Below the pieces are notes generated by a model. The model was not told the origin of the DNA. It worked only from the letters and a program-made list of their open reading frames with translations, and searched no databases. The translations under genes and the position numbers were made by a program. 64,000 nt of DNA from Oceanobacillus salinisoli (GTDB lineage: Bacteria; Bacillota; Bacilli; Bacillales; Amphibacillaceae): contig NZ_WOFB01000011.1 of assembly GCF_009733865.1 (NCBI RefSeq), positions 124,001-188,000 on the forward strand. Direction: 5' to 3'. This document shows positions 9,072 to 17,654 of this stretch, in pieces (the stretch's first letter is position 1; each line of letters opens with the position of its first letter).

Positions 9072-9569
9072 TTAGAACGGTAGATCATCATCTGATATAT
9101 CAATAGGTTCCCCATTATTTTTAAATGGGTCCTCTGGTTGTTGTTGATTTTGGTTCTGATTTGGCTGAAATTGATTTTGATTCGGGTTATTTTGGTTCTG
9201 ATTTTGATTAGGCTGAAATCCTGATGTATTGGTTCCTCCACCAGAAGAACCTTTTGATTCTAAGAACTGAATACTTTCAGCTTGAATCTCCGTTACAAAT
9301 ACAGTTTTACCATCCTGCCCTTCATAACTACGGGTCTGGACACGGCCATCTACACCAACCATATTACCTTTTTTCATATAATTTGCCAGGTTTTCTGCTT
9401 GTCTGCGCCATGCGACACAGTTAATAAAATCGGCTTCACGATTCCCTTGCTGATTCGTGAAAGGTCGATTCACTGCAATGTTAAAGTTAGCTACTGCTAC
9501 TCCAGATGGCGTATAACGTAAATCAGGATCCCTCGTTAATCTGCCTACCAATACGACACGATTTAACAT
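9072..9569 (-). CDS. ssb: Single-stranded DNA-binding protein
   Basis: Tetrameric OB-fold protein that coats single-stranded DNA at forks and recruits repair proteins. The start chosen is the ATG at 9569 ([20 protein letters not shown]), 8 bases behind AAGGAG; an upstream GTG at 9578 lies too close to that site. The OB domain covers residues 1-105, followed by a glycine/asparagine/glutamine-rich linker with several NQNQNQ runs, and the conserved acidic tip DISDDDLPF that docks partner proteins. 165 residues. Middle gene of the rpsF operon, as in B. subtilis ssbA. Confidence 0.97.
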   Translation of the reverse strand: MLNRVVLVGRLTRDPDLRYTPSGVAVANFNIAVNRPFTNQQGNREADFINCVAWRRQAENLANYMKKGNMVGVDGRVQTRSYEGQDGKTVFVTEIQAESIQFLESKGSSGGGTNTSGFQPNQNQNQNNPNQNQFQPNQNQNQQQPEDPFKNNGEPIDISDDDLPF

Positions 9570-9584
9570 CAGAACCACTCCTTA

Positions 9585-9875
9585 TTATTGATCATCTTCT
9601 CGAACTGCAATATGACGAATAATATCATCACTAAATTTAGCTAGGCGATCAAACTCATTAATAGCTTTCTCGTCACCACTAAAGTTAATTAAAACATAAT
9701 ATCCATCACGATAGTCTTGGATTTCATAAGCTAGGCGCTTTTTACCTACCTCATCCACTTTTTCAATCTCCGCCCCATTATCAGTTAAAACTGTGTTAAA
9801 GCGCTCAACAAGACTCTTTTGAGCTTCCTCTTCCATGTCTGGGCGGATGATATACATGATTTCGTATTTTCTCAT
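9585..9875 (-). CDS. rpsF: 30S ribosomal protein S6
   Basis: 96-residue S6, partner of S18 in the 30S platform. It opens [14 protein letters not shown] and contains the [21 protein letters not shown] strand pair, as expected. It is first in the rpsF-ssb-rpsR operon, with an AAGGAGGTG site 5 bases before the ATG and a structured leader upstream that probably mediates feedback by the S6:S18 complex. Confidence 0.97.
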   Translation of the reverse strand: MRKYEIMYIIRPDMEEEAQKSLVERFNTVLTDNGAEIEKVDEVGKKRLAYEIQDYRDGYYVLINFSGDEKAINEFDRLAKFSDDIIRHIAVREDDQ

Positions 9876-9884
9876 CCGTTACAC

Positions 9885-9978
9885 CTCCTTTTGGTCTTAG
9901 CGGCCCTTATTTTATCGGAAAAGTAATCTTTCCTGATAAGAGCAAGGAGCAATCATTCGACTAATTACTCACAATGAT
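9885..9978 (-). ncRNA. Candidate S6:S18-binding leader of the rpsF operon
   Basis: The ~100-base leader between promoter and rpsF folds into a hairpin at 9912-9939: TTATC/GATAA outer pairs and GGAAAG/CTTTTCC inner pairs. A CCG triplet (9916-9918, read on the minus strand) interrupts the 3' side, and GGGCCGCTAAGACC follows just downstream. Bacterial rpsF leaders of this type carry a CCG bulge that mimics the S6:S18 site in 16S rRNA and lets the proteins repress their own mRNA. The fold was drawn by eye. Confidence 0.5.
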
Positions 9979-9980
9979 GT

Positions 9981-10009
9981 ATTATACCAAATCTTTTTAG
10001 AAATAACAA
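9981..10009 (-). promoter_or_regulatory. Sigma-A promoter of rpsF-ssb-rpsR
   Basis: Reading the minus strand, TTGTTA (10004-10009) and TATAAT (9981-9986) are separated by exactly 17 bases and lie about 105 bases before rpsF. Confidence 0.8.
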
Positions 10010-10092
10010 GCATTCGAGAGATCCTAATTTGTTATACGTTTTGTTTTACACATTGGTTCTTTTCATAAAGCATGTTGTTTTTTTGAAAATAG

Positions 10093-11193
10093 CTACACAT
10101 TAAAACGGAAGTGAATGACATCGCCATCTTGTACAATATACTCTTTACCTTCCAAGCGAACTTTCCCTTTTTCACGTGCTTGTCCCATGGATCCAGCTTC
10201 TACAAGGTCATCATAAGAAACTGTCTCCGCCCGAATAAAACCTCTTTCAAAATCGGTGTGAATAATTCCTGCTGCTTGTGGTGCTTTAATTCCTTTTCGG
10301 AACGTCCAAGCCCGAACTTCTTGTTCACCAGCTGTAAAATACGTAGCTAATCCTAATAAACTATAGGAAGCTTTAATCAGCTGATCCAGTCCAGATTCTT
10401 TGATTCCCAATTCCTCAAGGAACATAGCTTTTTCCTCTTGATCTAATTCTGAAATCTCTTCTTCTATTTTAGCACAAATCACAATTACTTCGGCATTTTC
10501 TTTTGCTGCATATTCTCTTACCTTTTGCACATTTTTATTGGAATCTGCATCAGCCACTTCCTCTTCACTAACATTAGCAACATATAGAATTGGTTTACTT
10601 GTTAACAGATGAAGTCCCTTTACAATTTTCCATTGTTCCTCATTAAATTCCAATGCGCGAGCAGGCCGTTCCTCTTCCAAACCATCTTTTAATTTAGAAA
10701 GGACATCCAATTCCGCTACTGCTTCTTTATCTTTCTGTTTGGCAAGTTTCTCCACACGCTGAAATCGTTTGTTGACTGTTTCCAAGTCAGCGAGGATTAA
10801 CTCCAAATTAATGACCTCAATATCATCGATTGGATCCACTTTTCCGGAAACATGTGTAATATTCTCGTCTTCAAAACAGCGAACAACCTGACAAATTGCA
10901 TCAACCTGGCGAATATGGGAAAGAAATTGATTTCCTAACCCTTCCCCCTTACTTGCACCTTTTACAATACCGGCAATATCCGTGAATTCAAATGTTGTTG
11001 GCACGGTTTTCTTTGGGTTTACTAATTCTGTTAATTTATTTAAACGTTCATCTGGAACCTCTACAATTCCTACATTAGGATCAATAGTAGCAAAAGGATA
11101 ATTTGCCGCTTCTGCTCCTGCTTGTGTAATTGCATTAAATAACGTAGATTTCCCCACGTTTGGTAGTCCCACAATTCCTGCTGTTAAAGCCAT
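10093..11193 (-). CDS. ychF: Redox-regulated ATPase YchF (Obg-like)
   Basis: P-loop NTPase of the Obg family that prefers ATP and associates with ribosomes; implicated in stress responses. The start is taken at 11193 (MALTAGIVGLPNVGKSTLFN), giving 366 residues, the same as B. subtilis YyaF; the frame runs 10 codons further upstream, but the AAGGAG site is placed for this ATG. G1 (GLPNVGKS, 8-15), the DIAGIVKGA switch region, the coiled-coil insert and the C-terminal TGS domain ending in VQDGDVIHFRFNV are all seen. It lies upstream of rpsF on the same strand with its own spacing. Confidence 0.96.
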   Translation of the reverse strand: MALTAGIVGLPNVGKSTLFNAITQAGAEAANYPFATIDPNVGIVEVPDERLNKLTELVNPKKTVPTTFEFTDIAGIVKGASKGEGLGNQFLSHIRQVDAICQVVRCFEDENITHVSGKVDPIDDIEVINLELILADLETVNKRFQRVEKLAKQKDKEAVAELDVLSKLKDGLEEERPARALEFNEEQWKIVKGLHLLTSKPILYVANVSEEEVADADSNKNVQKVREYAAKENAEVIVICAKIEEEISELDQEEKAMFLEELGIKESGLDQLIKASYSLLGLATYFTAGEQEVRAWTFRKGIKAPQAAGIIHTDFERGFIRAETVSYDDLVEAGSMGQAREKGKVRLEGKEYIVQDGDVIHFRFNV

Positions 11194-11285
11194 TTCATTT
11201 CCACTCCTTAAGGATTCTTTCATCAGAACGCGTTCGATATTCTAATTATAGATATTAGTAGGAAAAAAGACAAATAAACAAAAAA

Positions 11286-11325
11286 CAAAAATAGGCACGA
11301 TAAACATACCTATTTTTGCTTTTTT
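11286..11325 (-). terminator. Bidirectional hairpin between yyzM and ychF
   Basis: CAAAAATAGG and CCTATTTTTG form a perfect 10 bp stem around a 13-base loop. Runs of T follow in both directions (GCTTTTTT on plus, TTTTTGTTT on minus). It serves yyzM on the minus strand. Confidence 0.7.
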
Positions 11326-11411
11326 ACCCTATTATTTTTTAATTTTCTATCTCTATATAATGCTATTTTACCATTTTAGATATATTTTCGTCTATCATTA
11401 AATATATTTTC

Positions 11412-11612
11412 CTATTCCGTTTTTGCCTTCTCTAATACTTTTTTCATCTTTTTGGCAAATTCTCTTCTAGGGAGCATGACACTATGATCACAACCTAAGC
11501 ACTTAATTCGAATATCCATACCCATTCGAATGATTCTCCAGCGGTTTTCTCCACATGGATGCTGCTTTTTCATTTGCACAACATCATTTAATCCGAATTC
11601 CTTTTCTACCAT
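11412..11612 (-). CDS. yyzM: DUF951 family small protein (YyzM)
   Basis: 66-residue protein with the conserved pattern NDVVQMKKQHPCGENRWRIIRMGMDIRIKCLGCDHSVMLPR. Cysteines at about 20, 35 and 38 could bind a metal. DUF951 proteins are widespread next to ychF in Firmicutes and have no firmly known function. A strong AAAGGAG site lies 9 bases before the ATG. Identification is by motif recall; the role is unknown. Confidence 0.9.
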   Translation of the reverse strand: MVEKEFGLNDVVQMKKQHPCGENRWRIIRMGMDIRIKCLGCDHSVMLPRREFAKKMKKVLEKAKTE

Positions 11613-11710
11613 TTGGTCATCTCCTTTTTTACATAGTTAAAGAAAGTATAGCATTTCATTTATTATAACTGAAAAGAATAATAAATGCCTACTCATTTTC
11701 ATCTATGTTT

Positions 11711-12745
11711 TCAGCGAGATTTCCATTCTTGATTTTCATATCTATTCCATAAAGGAAATAAAAGTAAACGTGTTAAAACATATAAATTTAAAATTCCATA
11801 TATCGGGTAGATAAAGCTAATCAGCTGAGAAAATCCAATCGTTGTCAGTGGAATCATAAGTAATAATGTAACGATGACCAAGTAAATAAAGGGTTGTTGA
11901 AAATACTCTTGAATTCTTGTCACGATTCCTAATATCCCTGAAGCAGCTGTGGTAAAGATAGCAAACCATAGCATAATAGACATAAAAATTAATATTTCAA
12001 ATGGATAATGCTTTAATATTGCAAATAATGGAATTTCATATAAAAGAATTTCATCAGCAATTTGAATTAAACTATTATTATAAATGAACGAGATGACACC
12101 CAATACTAGTCCACTGCCAATACTGGCAATAAGGATCTCCCCTTTTGATTTCACTTTATCTCCAATTGCACCTATAACTGCGATTAAAGGAAGAATATTT
12201 AATGCAGTAAATGGAAATGCAGCGGTCCAGTTCCGCTGCTCATGCCAGTGGGAAAACAGCTCTAATTCCTGGTCAATCGTAAACAGCAGCAAAATAAATA
12301 CAAGTCCACCTAATAAAACAGGTAATATAATCTGATTCATGGAAAGCAAACCATTTATATTTCTTTTAAAAAGCAAAATCAAGGCAATAACAATGATTGC
12401 AACTCCCCACCATTTTGAAAAATTAAATGCTTGTCCGGTTGCACCACTTCCCGCAATCATTACCACTGTTGTAGAGCATAAATAGAAAAATATCATGACA
12501 TCGTAAAACTTTGATAAACGTCTGCCCACAATATCTTTTAAAACCGGTAAATAGTGTGTGGATTCATGTTTATAACTTACATACATTATGACCGAACAGC
12601 AAATCGAGAAAAATACCGTAAACAAGAGAATAGCCAGTCCACTTTCATGTCCAAAAAACTGCCATAATTCCCTTCCAGAAGCGTATCCTGCTCCAATCGT
12701 TGTTCCAATTATTAAAAACATCCATTTTAGACCAGCTCTTAACAT
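11711..12745 (-). CDS. YkvI family multi-pass membrane protein
   Basis: 344 residues with about ten hydrophobic segments and the opening FLIIGTTIGAGYASGRELWQFFG, a glycine-rich unwound first helix (TIGAGYASG) as in amino-acid/cation symporters of the LeuT fold. This pattern fits the YkvI family (COG3949), uncharacterised probable transporters. The substrate cannot be read from the sequence. It is divergent from yyaC, with 87 bases between the two starts. In B. subtilis this position holds unrelated yya genes, so it is a lineage-specific insertion in the syntenic block. Confidence 0.8.
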   Translation of the reverse strand: MLRAGLKWMFLIIGTTIGAGYASGRELWQFFGHESGLAILLFTVFFSICCSVIMYVSYKHESTHYLPVLKDIVGRRLSKFYDVMIFFYLCSTTVVMIAGSGATGQAFNFSKWWGVAIIVIALILLFKRNINGLLSMNQIILPVLLGGLVFILLLFTIDQELELFSHWHEQRNWTAAFPFTALNILPLIAVIGAIGDKVKSKGEILIASIGSGLVLGVISFIYNNSLIQIADEILLYEIPLFAILKHYPFEILIFMSIMLWFAIFTTAASGILGIVTRIQEYFQQPFIYLVIVTLLLMIPLTTIGFSQLISFIYPIYGILNLYVLTRLLLFPLWNRYENQEWKSR

Positions 12746-12774
12746 TTCATTTCCTCCAATATTTATAGAATCTA

Positions 12775-12805
12775 TGTATAGAAAAACAAAAATATCCGTA
12801 TACTA
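12775..12805 (+). promoter_or_regulatory. Candidate forespore (sigma-G/F type) promoter of yyaC
   Basis: TGTATA, an 18-base spacer and TATACTA lie 27 bases before the yyaC start. This is close to the sigma-G pattern (TGMATR, 17-18 bases, CATNNTA), with one mismatch in each box. A nearly identical TATACTA box with the same spacing precedes the putative sporulation operon at 24802. Confidence 0.45.
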
Positions 12806-12832
12806 TACCAATATGATTTTGGAGGATAAGCT

Positions 12833-13456
12833 ATGAGTCTAAAGAGTCGATTTAATAATTTAAATGAAAACTTTCGCTTGTCATATACCGATCCTGCCCT
12901 AAGCATCAAGATGAGTAACCAAATTATGACTTGGATGCCGGAAATTCCTCGTGATTACGTGATTGTCTGTATTGGTACAGATCGGTCTACCGGTGATTCA
13001 CTAGGTCCTCTTACTGGCTCTTATTTAGAAGATTTAAAACTAAAACATATGACTGTTTATGGAACATTGCATAACCCTGTACACGCTACCAATCTGAAGG
13101 AAACCATGGATACCATTACAAAAAATCATAGAAACCCATATATTATTGCCATTGATGCATGTTTAGGCAAGAATAGCTCCATTGGCCATCTAATTGCTGC
13201 GAAAGGTCCACTAAAACCTGGGGCTGCTTTAAATAAATCCCTGCCTCAAGTCGGAGATATGCATATTACCGCTGTTGTAAATATTGGCGGTTTTATGGAA
13301 TATTCTGTTCTGCAAAACACGAGACTATCTTTTGTTATGGATATGGCAAAAGGTTTAGCTGGAGTATTGGAACAGGTTGATTGTAACCTGAAATACAATT
13401 ACCCAATGTCTGCGATTGTATTGAGAAGTAAGAAGGAGAAAAAACGTACGATTTAG
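12833..13456 (+). CDS. yyaC: Sporulation protein YyaC (DUF1256, GPR-like fold)
   Basis: 207-residue protein of the DUF1256 family, related in fold to the spore protease GPR and hydrogenase-maturation peptidases. The family hallmarks are present: CIGTDRSTGDSLGPLTGSYL (about 45-66), YGTLHNPVHATNL, IAIDACLG and the VGDMHITAVVNIGGFMEYSVLQNTRL block. In B. subtilis yyaC is a forespore-expressed gene near spo0J; its substrate is unknown. A GGAGGATA site lies before the ATG and a forespore-like promoter lies upstream. Confidence 0.92.
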   Translation: MSLKSRFNNLNENFRLSYTDPALSIKMSNQIMTWMPEIPRDYVIVCIGTDRSTGDSLGPLTGSYLEDLKLKHMTVYGTLHNPVHATNLKETMDTITKNHRNPYIIAIDACLGKNSSIGHLIAAKGPLKPGAALNKSLPQVGDMHITAVVNIGGFMEYSVLQNTRLSFVMDMAKGLAGVLEQVDCNLKYNYPMSAIVLRSKKEKKRTI

Positions 13457-13664
13457 GAATACTGGAAAGTTTTGAAAATGAAATGGCGTATAAATTGATG
13501 GATACACTATGAATCACCAATAATCATAGTGTATCTGTGTTATAACTGAACTTGATTCAAACCATGATTTAGCTATATTTAGAGGAAAACCCCTTTCTTT
13601 CTTTTACTTTACACCTCCTTTTCACAACATTTATATGCATTATTAACATGAACCTCTTTTTCGC

Positions 13665-13698
13665 AAAAAAAATAAACGAATGAAATACCCGTTTATTT
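13665..13698 (-). terminator. Terminator of the channel-like gene
   Basis: AAATAAACG and CGTTTATTT pair around an 11-base loop that begins at the gene's stop codon region. On the minus strand the stem runs into TTTTTTTTGCG. A separate perfect stem without a T-run (GATACACTATGA with TCATAGTGTATC, 13501-13535) lies behind yyaC. Confidence 0.75.
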
Positions 13699-14319
13699 AC
13701 TCTCTGAATTTATTCTATTATTTTTAAATACTTTATAATATCTTTCCACTTTCGAAAATGCCCACTGCAATGCTAATCCTTGGAGAATTATACCTAAAAC
13801 AGAAGCAATGGTTAAAAACCATATAGATACGGGATGACTAATGACATAGATTTCCCGTCCAAAGAACAACAAATGACCAAATGTTACATATAATCCATCC
13901 CAAAAAGTTTCAACTGATGCTTCTAAATACATCATAACCCATGACTTAATGATTAAAATAATCATAATAGATGATAAAACCACCGTGGCTGATTTATAGG
14001 AAAGCTTTTCAATAAATGGTGTCACATAATATTTTGTTATCGTTTTAATCCGAAACAAATAAATCACCCTGACTACTCTAGCTACCTGGAAAATTTGATC
14101 AAATGGAACAATCGCCAGCAATAAAAATGGATGATTCTTTATAAATTTCCATTTATCCTTTGTCATGATTAACCTGCTTAAAAAATCAACGGTAAATACG
14201 GCCCATACGATCCAATTAATAGTTGAATGAAAAGTGTTATCTGTCCATATGGTCATGATCGTTAACATGACCAAGAGAATCATCATTCCTTCATATGTAA
14301 TTTTTATAACCTTTTGCAT
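13693..14319 (-). CDS. Voltage-sensor/ion-channel-like membrane protein with altered filter
   Basis: 208 residues arranged like a six-helix voltage-gated potassium channel. S1 is residues 9-25, S2 is 33-53 with D45 in FTVDFLSRL, and S3 includes the KWKFIKNHPFLLLAIVPFD segment. An S4-like helix has arginines at R81, R84 and R90 (ARVVRVIYLFR). A pore region (about 136-180) follows. Where family members have TTVGYGDIYPVT, this protein reads LLFFGREIYVIS (150-161), so the GYG carbonyl filter is lost while the flanking I-Y and pore helix are recognisable. It may conduct something else, be non-conducting, or act as a voltage or membrane sensor. Function unknown. Confidence 0.7.
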   Translation of the reverse strand: MQKVIKITYEGMMILLVMLTIMTIWTDNTFHSTINWIVWAVFTVDFLSRLIMTKDKWKFIKNHPFLLLAIVPFDQIFQVARVVRVIYLFRIKTITKYYVTPFIEKLSYKSATVVLSSIMIILIIKSWVMMYLEASVETFWDGLYVTFGHLLFFGREIYVISHPVSIWFLTIASVLGIILQGLALQWAFSKVERYYKVFKNNRINSESK

Positions 14320-14365
14320 GGAAAAGTCCCCTATCTATATTTCAAGGAATAGAATGATTTTCTCT

Positions 14366-15070
14366 TTAAAAGAGTTGATAGATATAATAGATTAAAACTA
14401 GTGTGAGTATAGAAGGTAATAGATTTCCTATCCGAATCTTCGTTAGTTTTAGCATGTTTAAACCAATAGCCACAATCAAAAGTCCTCCTACTGCAGTAAC
14501 TTCTACAATCAACCCCTCTAAAAAAACTTCCGGAAGTAACCGATCAATTTGCGTTGCAAACAGTGCAATTGCACCTTGATATACGACAACCGGAATAACG
14601 GAAAACATAACTCCGAATCCCAGTGTAGTGGTTAAAACTAAACTTGTAAATCCGTCCAAAATTCCTTTGGTTATTAGAACTTCATGATCTCCACGAATTC
14701 CACTATCCAGGGCTCCGATAATTGCCATTGCCCCGATACAGAATATTAATGTTGCCGTAACAAACCCTTGCGACATGCTAATTTCATCATTTTTTGTCGT
14801 GAATTTACTTCCTACCCACTCACCTAACCGATTTAACCCTTCCTCCAGACGAAGAAGTTCACCGATAACTGCCCCGCTAAGTAAGCTTAACAGTACTATA
14901 ATTATTTGGTCCGTAGAAAAAGCCATCTGTAAACCTATTAATATGACCGCTAAGCCAATTCCGTGCATAACCGTTTCTTTGAATCTTTCAGGAATCTTTG
15001 TGAAAAACAATCCTAATATACTGCCTGCTAAAATTAATGCCCCATTAATAATTGTTCCTAATAACGCCAT
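14366..15070 (-). CDS. DUF554 family membrane protein (YdfK/YqgA-like)
   Basis: 234 residues, about seven hydrophobic segments. It opens MALLGTIINGALILAGSILGL and contains the GAVIGELLRLEEGLNRLGEW and FVTATLIFCIGAMAIIGALDSG blocks typical of DUF554. These are probable transporters of unknown substrate. The start is set at the ATG at 15070, preceded by GGGAAGTG; a GTG three codons upstream overlaps that site. It is followed 46 bases later by the channel-like gene on the same strand, so they may be co-transcribed. Confidence 0.88.
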   Translation of the reverse strand: MALLGTIINGALILAGSILGLFFTKIPERFKETVMHGIGLAVILIGLQMAFSTDQIIIVLLSLLSGAVIGELLRLEEGLNRLGEWVGSKFTTKNDEISMSQGFVTATLIFCIGAMAIIGALDSGIRGDHEVLITKGILDGFTSLVLTTTLGFGVMFSVIPVVVYQGAIALFATQIDRLLPEVFLEGLIVEVTAVGGLLIVAIGLNMLKLTKIRIGNLLPSILTLVLIYYIYQLF

Positions 15071-15104
15071 TTGTATCACTTCCCTATATGTATCATTTAT
15101 GTTT

Positions 15105-15205
15105 ATGTATTAAAAACATCGCATACCCTCGTCTTTAGCGATGATGTTCGTTTACCTTATACTTTGGACATTAAAATATTAGTTGCGTTGAATGTATATA
15201 GTCCG
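15105..15205 (-). repeat. Dispersed element family 2, degenerate copy
   Basis: AAAAACATCGCATACCCTCG ... TTTAGCGATGATGTTCG, then CTTATACTTTGGACATTAAAAT and AGTTGCGTTGAATG, follow the order of the better-preserved copy at 23848 (minus orientation) with many substitutions. Confidence 0.5.
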
Positions 15206-15499
15206 ACGTAACTTAAAAAGGTAGCATTGTGCGTTTAACCGCTCCAGAAATAAACTTCGCTGGGTTTGTACTATTCGACTTTCTATCTGATTGTTACTAT
15301 TTCGATTTTTGATTAGATTAAAGAATACTTTTTTCTCTAAAATACAAAGCTAGAATTTTTGCGAGCAGAAAGCAATCTGTTGAATACATATTTTTTTACG
15401 TAGTGAAGTTAGATCTCATTTTAGGTGAAAAGAAGATTGTCAAACGTCCTAATTACAGGTTATTGCTAAACATTAATCAGATAACCAGTACTAGCGTAG

Positions 15500-15768
15500 G
15501 CAGAATAAGTAACTCCTCGAAAATACATGCTGATTTTCCTCGTGCGATGTAAATCTGCAGTTCGCGTTCCTTGTCCTGTGGAAATAGCACATGTCCTAGA
15601 CCTGAGCAGCAGCGTTCTTCCGCGAGGAGGCTGAGGTCGTGCCCACGAACCGTAAGTATTCTGCCGGAGCGATTGCATACACGCTGTAATCATCAGAACA
15701 AGCGAGCATCACAAATAGGTATTTCCATTAGTCAGAAGTTTATATCAAAATATGGAACAACTTTTTGG
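15500..15768 (-). repeat. Dispersed element family 1, copy 3 (inverted)
   Basis: Read on the minus strand this contains, in order: GATATAAACTTCTGACTAA, GCTCGCTTGTTCTGATGAT, CTTACGGTTCGTGGGCACGA, GCTGCTCAGGTCTAGGACAT, CCACAGGACAAGGAACGCGA and ATCGCACGAGG. These blocks align with copies 1, 2 and 4. It lacks the middle CTCTAGTCTTCTA segment of copies 1 and 2. Short reading frames inside it have no family support. Confidence 0.85.
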
Positions 15769-15808
15769 CTAACTATTTTTCTTTCCTAATATGTAAAAAT
15801 ATCAAAAA

Positions 15809-15824
15809 TGTTTCACGTGGAACA
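15809..15824. promoter_or_regulatory. parS centromere site (one mismatch)
   Basis: TGTTTCACGTGGAACA differs from the ParB/Spo0J consensus TGTTTCACGTGAAACA at one base. It sits inside a 32-base inverted repeat (15801-15832, arms ATCAAAAATGTTTCAC and GTGGAACATTTTTGAT) with the same single mismatch. It lies just behind spo0J. Spo0J loads at parS and slides, recruiting SMC and organising the origin. Confidence 0.93.
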
Positions 15825-15840
15825 TTTTTGATGACTTAAT

Positions 15841-15881
15841 GTGAAAAAATAGACTGACATCATTCACATCAGTCTATTTCC
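15841..15881 (-). terminator. Terminator of soj-spo0J
   Basis: AAATAGACTGA and TCAGTCTATTT form a perfect 11 bp stem; on the minus strand it is followed by TTTTTTCAC. It lies 18 bases behind the spo0J stop codon. Confidence 0.88.
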
Positions 15882-15899
15882 CCAGAAAAGTCTATTGGT

Positions 15900-16736
15900 T
15901 TAGTCTTCTAACAGCTCGATAATACGTTCCAGATCATCATCTGTATAAAATTCGATTTCTATCTTCCCTTTTCGCTTCCCTCGCTGTATCGATACAGCTG
16001 TACCTAATCGATCTCTTAAAACAGATTCCCGTTCTGTAAGAAAAACATCTTTTTTTGGCTTTTCCTTCTTTTTAACTGGTTTTTCGTTTAAAGTGGTGAT
16101 TAAATTTTCTACTTGCCTTACATTTAATTTTTCATTTCTGATTTTGTTGACAAGAGGTATTAATCGTTCCTTATCTTTTAAGCCAAGTAGTGCTCGACCA
16201 TGACCCATAGACAGTTCCCCATTATTAATATAGGCAACAATGTTTTCTGGTAAGGCTAATAAACGTACCATATTGGCAATATGTGAACGACTTTTCCCCA
16301 GACGTTTAGATAATTCCTCCTGTGTAATGTGAAGCTCATTCATTAAATTGGAATATGCATGCGCCTCTTCAATAGGAGTTAAATCCTCACGCTGCAGATT
16401 TTCTAGCAATGCTAGTTCCATCATTTTTTCATCAGAAAGCTCTTTTACTACTACAGGAACTGTCTTCAAGCCAGCCTCTTTAGCCGCCCGAAAACGTCTC
16501 TCCCCGACAACTATCTCATACCCTTTAATGCTCTTACGTACAATTAACGGTTGAAGTATTCCGTGTTGAAGGATGGACTCTTTTAATTCTTCAATAGCAT
16601 CCGCGTGAAAGGTTTTTCTTGGTTGATATGGATTCGGTCTGCAGTCCGTAATAGCAACTTCCTCAATGGAAGCATCATTCACCTCTTCTACTTCAGGAAA
16701 GAACGCATTGATACCTTTACCCAACCCTTTCGCCAT
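15900..16736 (-). CDS. spo0J: Chromosome partitioning protein ParB/Spo0J
   Basis: CTP-dependent DNA clamp that loads at parS sites, spreads and recruits SMC, and stimulates Soj ATPase. The 278 residues open MAKGLGKGINAFFP. Domain order: CTP-binding ParB/Srx-like region with GERRFRAAKEAGL (about 78-90), ENLQREDLTPIEEA, then the helix-turn-helix TQEELSKRLGKSRSHIANMVRLL (about 138-160) and a C-terminal dimerisation segment. Its start overlaps the end of soj by 20 bases, so translation is coupled. Adjacent parS sites lie on both sides of the spo0J-soj-noc cluster. Confidence 0.97.
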   Translation of the reverse strand: MAKGLGKGINAFFPEVEEVNDASIEEVAITDCRPNPYQPRKTFHADAIEELKESILQHGILQPLIVRKSIKGYEIVVGERRFRAAKEAGLKTVPVVVKELSDEKMMELALLENLQREDLTPIEEAHAYSNLMNELHITQEELSKRLGKSRSHIANMVRLLALPENIVAYINNGELSMGHGRALLGLKDKERLIPLVNKIRNEKLNVRQVENLITTLNEKPVKKKEKPKKDVFLTERESVLRDRLGTAVSIQRGKRKGKIEIEFYTDDDLERIIELLED

Positions 16737-17490
16737 TGGCTATCACTTCCTTTGCTAATTCAAGATATACTTCTGCACCCTTCGATCTTGGGTCATACGT
16801 TATAATTGGTTGTCCATGACTAGGTGCTTCGCCTAACCGTATATTTCTTGGAATAACCGATTGATAGACCTTATCTTGAAAGTACTTCTTCACTTCTTCT
16901 ATTACTTGAAGACCTAAATTCGTACGAGCATCCAACATGGTGAGCAGCACACCTTCAATCATTAAGGCTTTATTTAAATGTTTTTGAACAAGTCGAATCG
17001 TATTTAATAATTGACTTAAACCTTCGAGGGCATAATATTCACATTGAACTGGTATGATGACCGTATCAGAAGCTGTTAATGCGTTAAGTGTTAACAAGCC
17101 TAATGAAGGAGGACAATCTATAATGATATAATCATATGAGTCTTTTAGGTTTTCCAAAGCCTTTTTCAAGCGTATTTCCCTTGAAATCACTGGTACAAGC
17201 TCAATTTCTGCTCCAGCTAGTTGAATAGTTGCAGGAATTAAATCTAGGTTGTTTACATTCGTTGATATGATCACTTTTTCTGCTTCCATATCATCGACAA
17301 GAACATTATAAATACAATTACTGACATCAGCTTTATTAACGCCTACCCCACTCGTTGCATTTCCTTGTGGATCCGTATCTACTAGTAATACTTTGTTTCC
17401 CAGGTGTGCAAGGCATGCACTTAAATTGACTGATGAAGTTGTTTTTCCTACGCCACCTTTTTGATTCGCGATGGACATTATTTTCCCCAT
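16717..17490 (-). CDS. soj: ParA-family ATPase Soj
   Basis: Deviant Walker ATPase that binds DNA as an ATP dimer, works with Spo0J in origin segregation, and acts on DnaA to regulate initiation. 257 residues; the deviant Walker A KGGVGKTTSS (about 11-20, with the signature lysine at the second position), the LLVDTDPQGNAT motif and YIIIDCPPSLGLL are visible. An AGGAAGGTG ribosome site precedes the ATG. First gene of the soj-spo0J pair; dnaA, its regulatory target, is 11 kb away. Confidence 0.97.
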   Translation of the reverse strand: MGKIMSIANQKGGVGKTTSSVNLSACLAHLGNKVLLVDTDPQGNATSGVGVNKADVSNCIYNVLVDDMEAEKVIISTNVNNLDLIPATIQLAGAEIELVPVISREIRLKKALENLKDSYDYIIIDCPPSLGLLTLNALTASDTVIIPVQCEYYALEGLSQLLNTIRLVQKHLNKALMIEGVLLTMLDARTNLGLQVIEEVKKYFQDKVYQSVIPRNIRLGEAPSHGQPIITYDPRSKGAEVYLELAKEVIANGERVG

Positions 17491-17654
17491 GTTGACACCT
17501 TCCTAAAACTATATACAATCTATTTTATCATTCTTTCTATAAAAACGGTCATATTATTTATATATTTTTATGTAATTGTAATCTATAAAATAACTCTATA
17601 TAAATACCCACCTTATTTGCGTAAGATGGGTAAAAATAAAATGTATCATTGCTG

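Noticed and set aside
13501-13535. Terminator behind yyaC
   Set aside because: The stem (GATACACTATGA/TCATAGTGTATC) is perfect but no T-run follows, so I did not call it as a separate terminator.
15466-15693. 75-codon minus-strand frame with arginine-rich product
   Set aside because: Also inside a family 1 copy; chance open frame in GC-richer repeat DNA.
16717-16736. soj/spo0J overlap as a sequencing error
   Set aside because: The overlap is normal for this operon and both proteins are complete.
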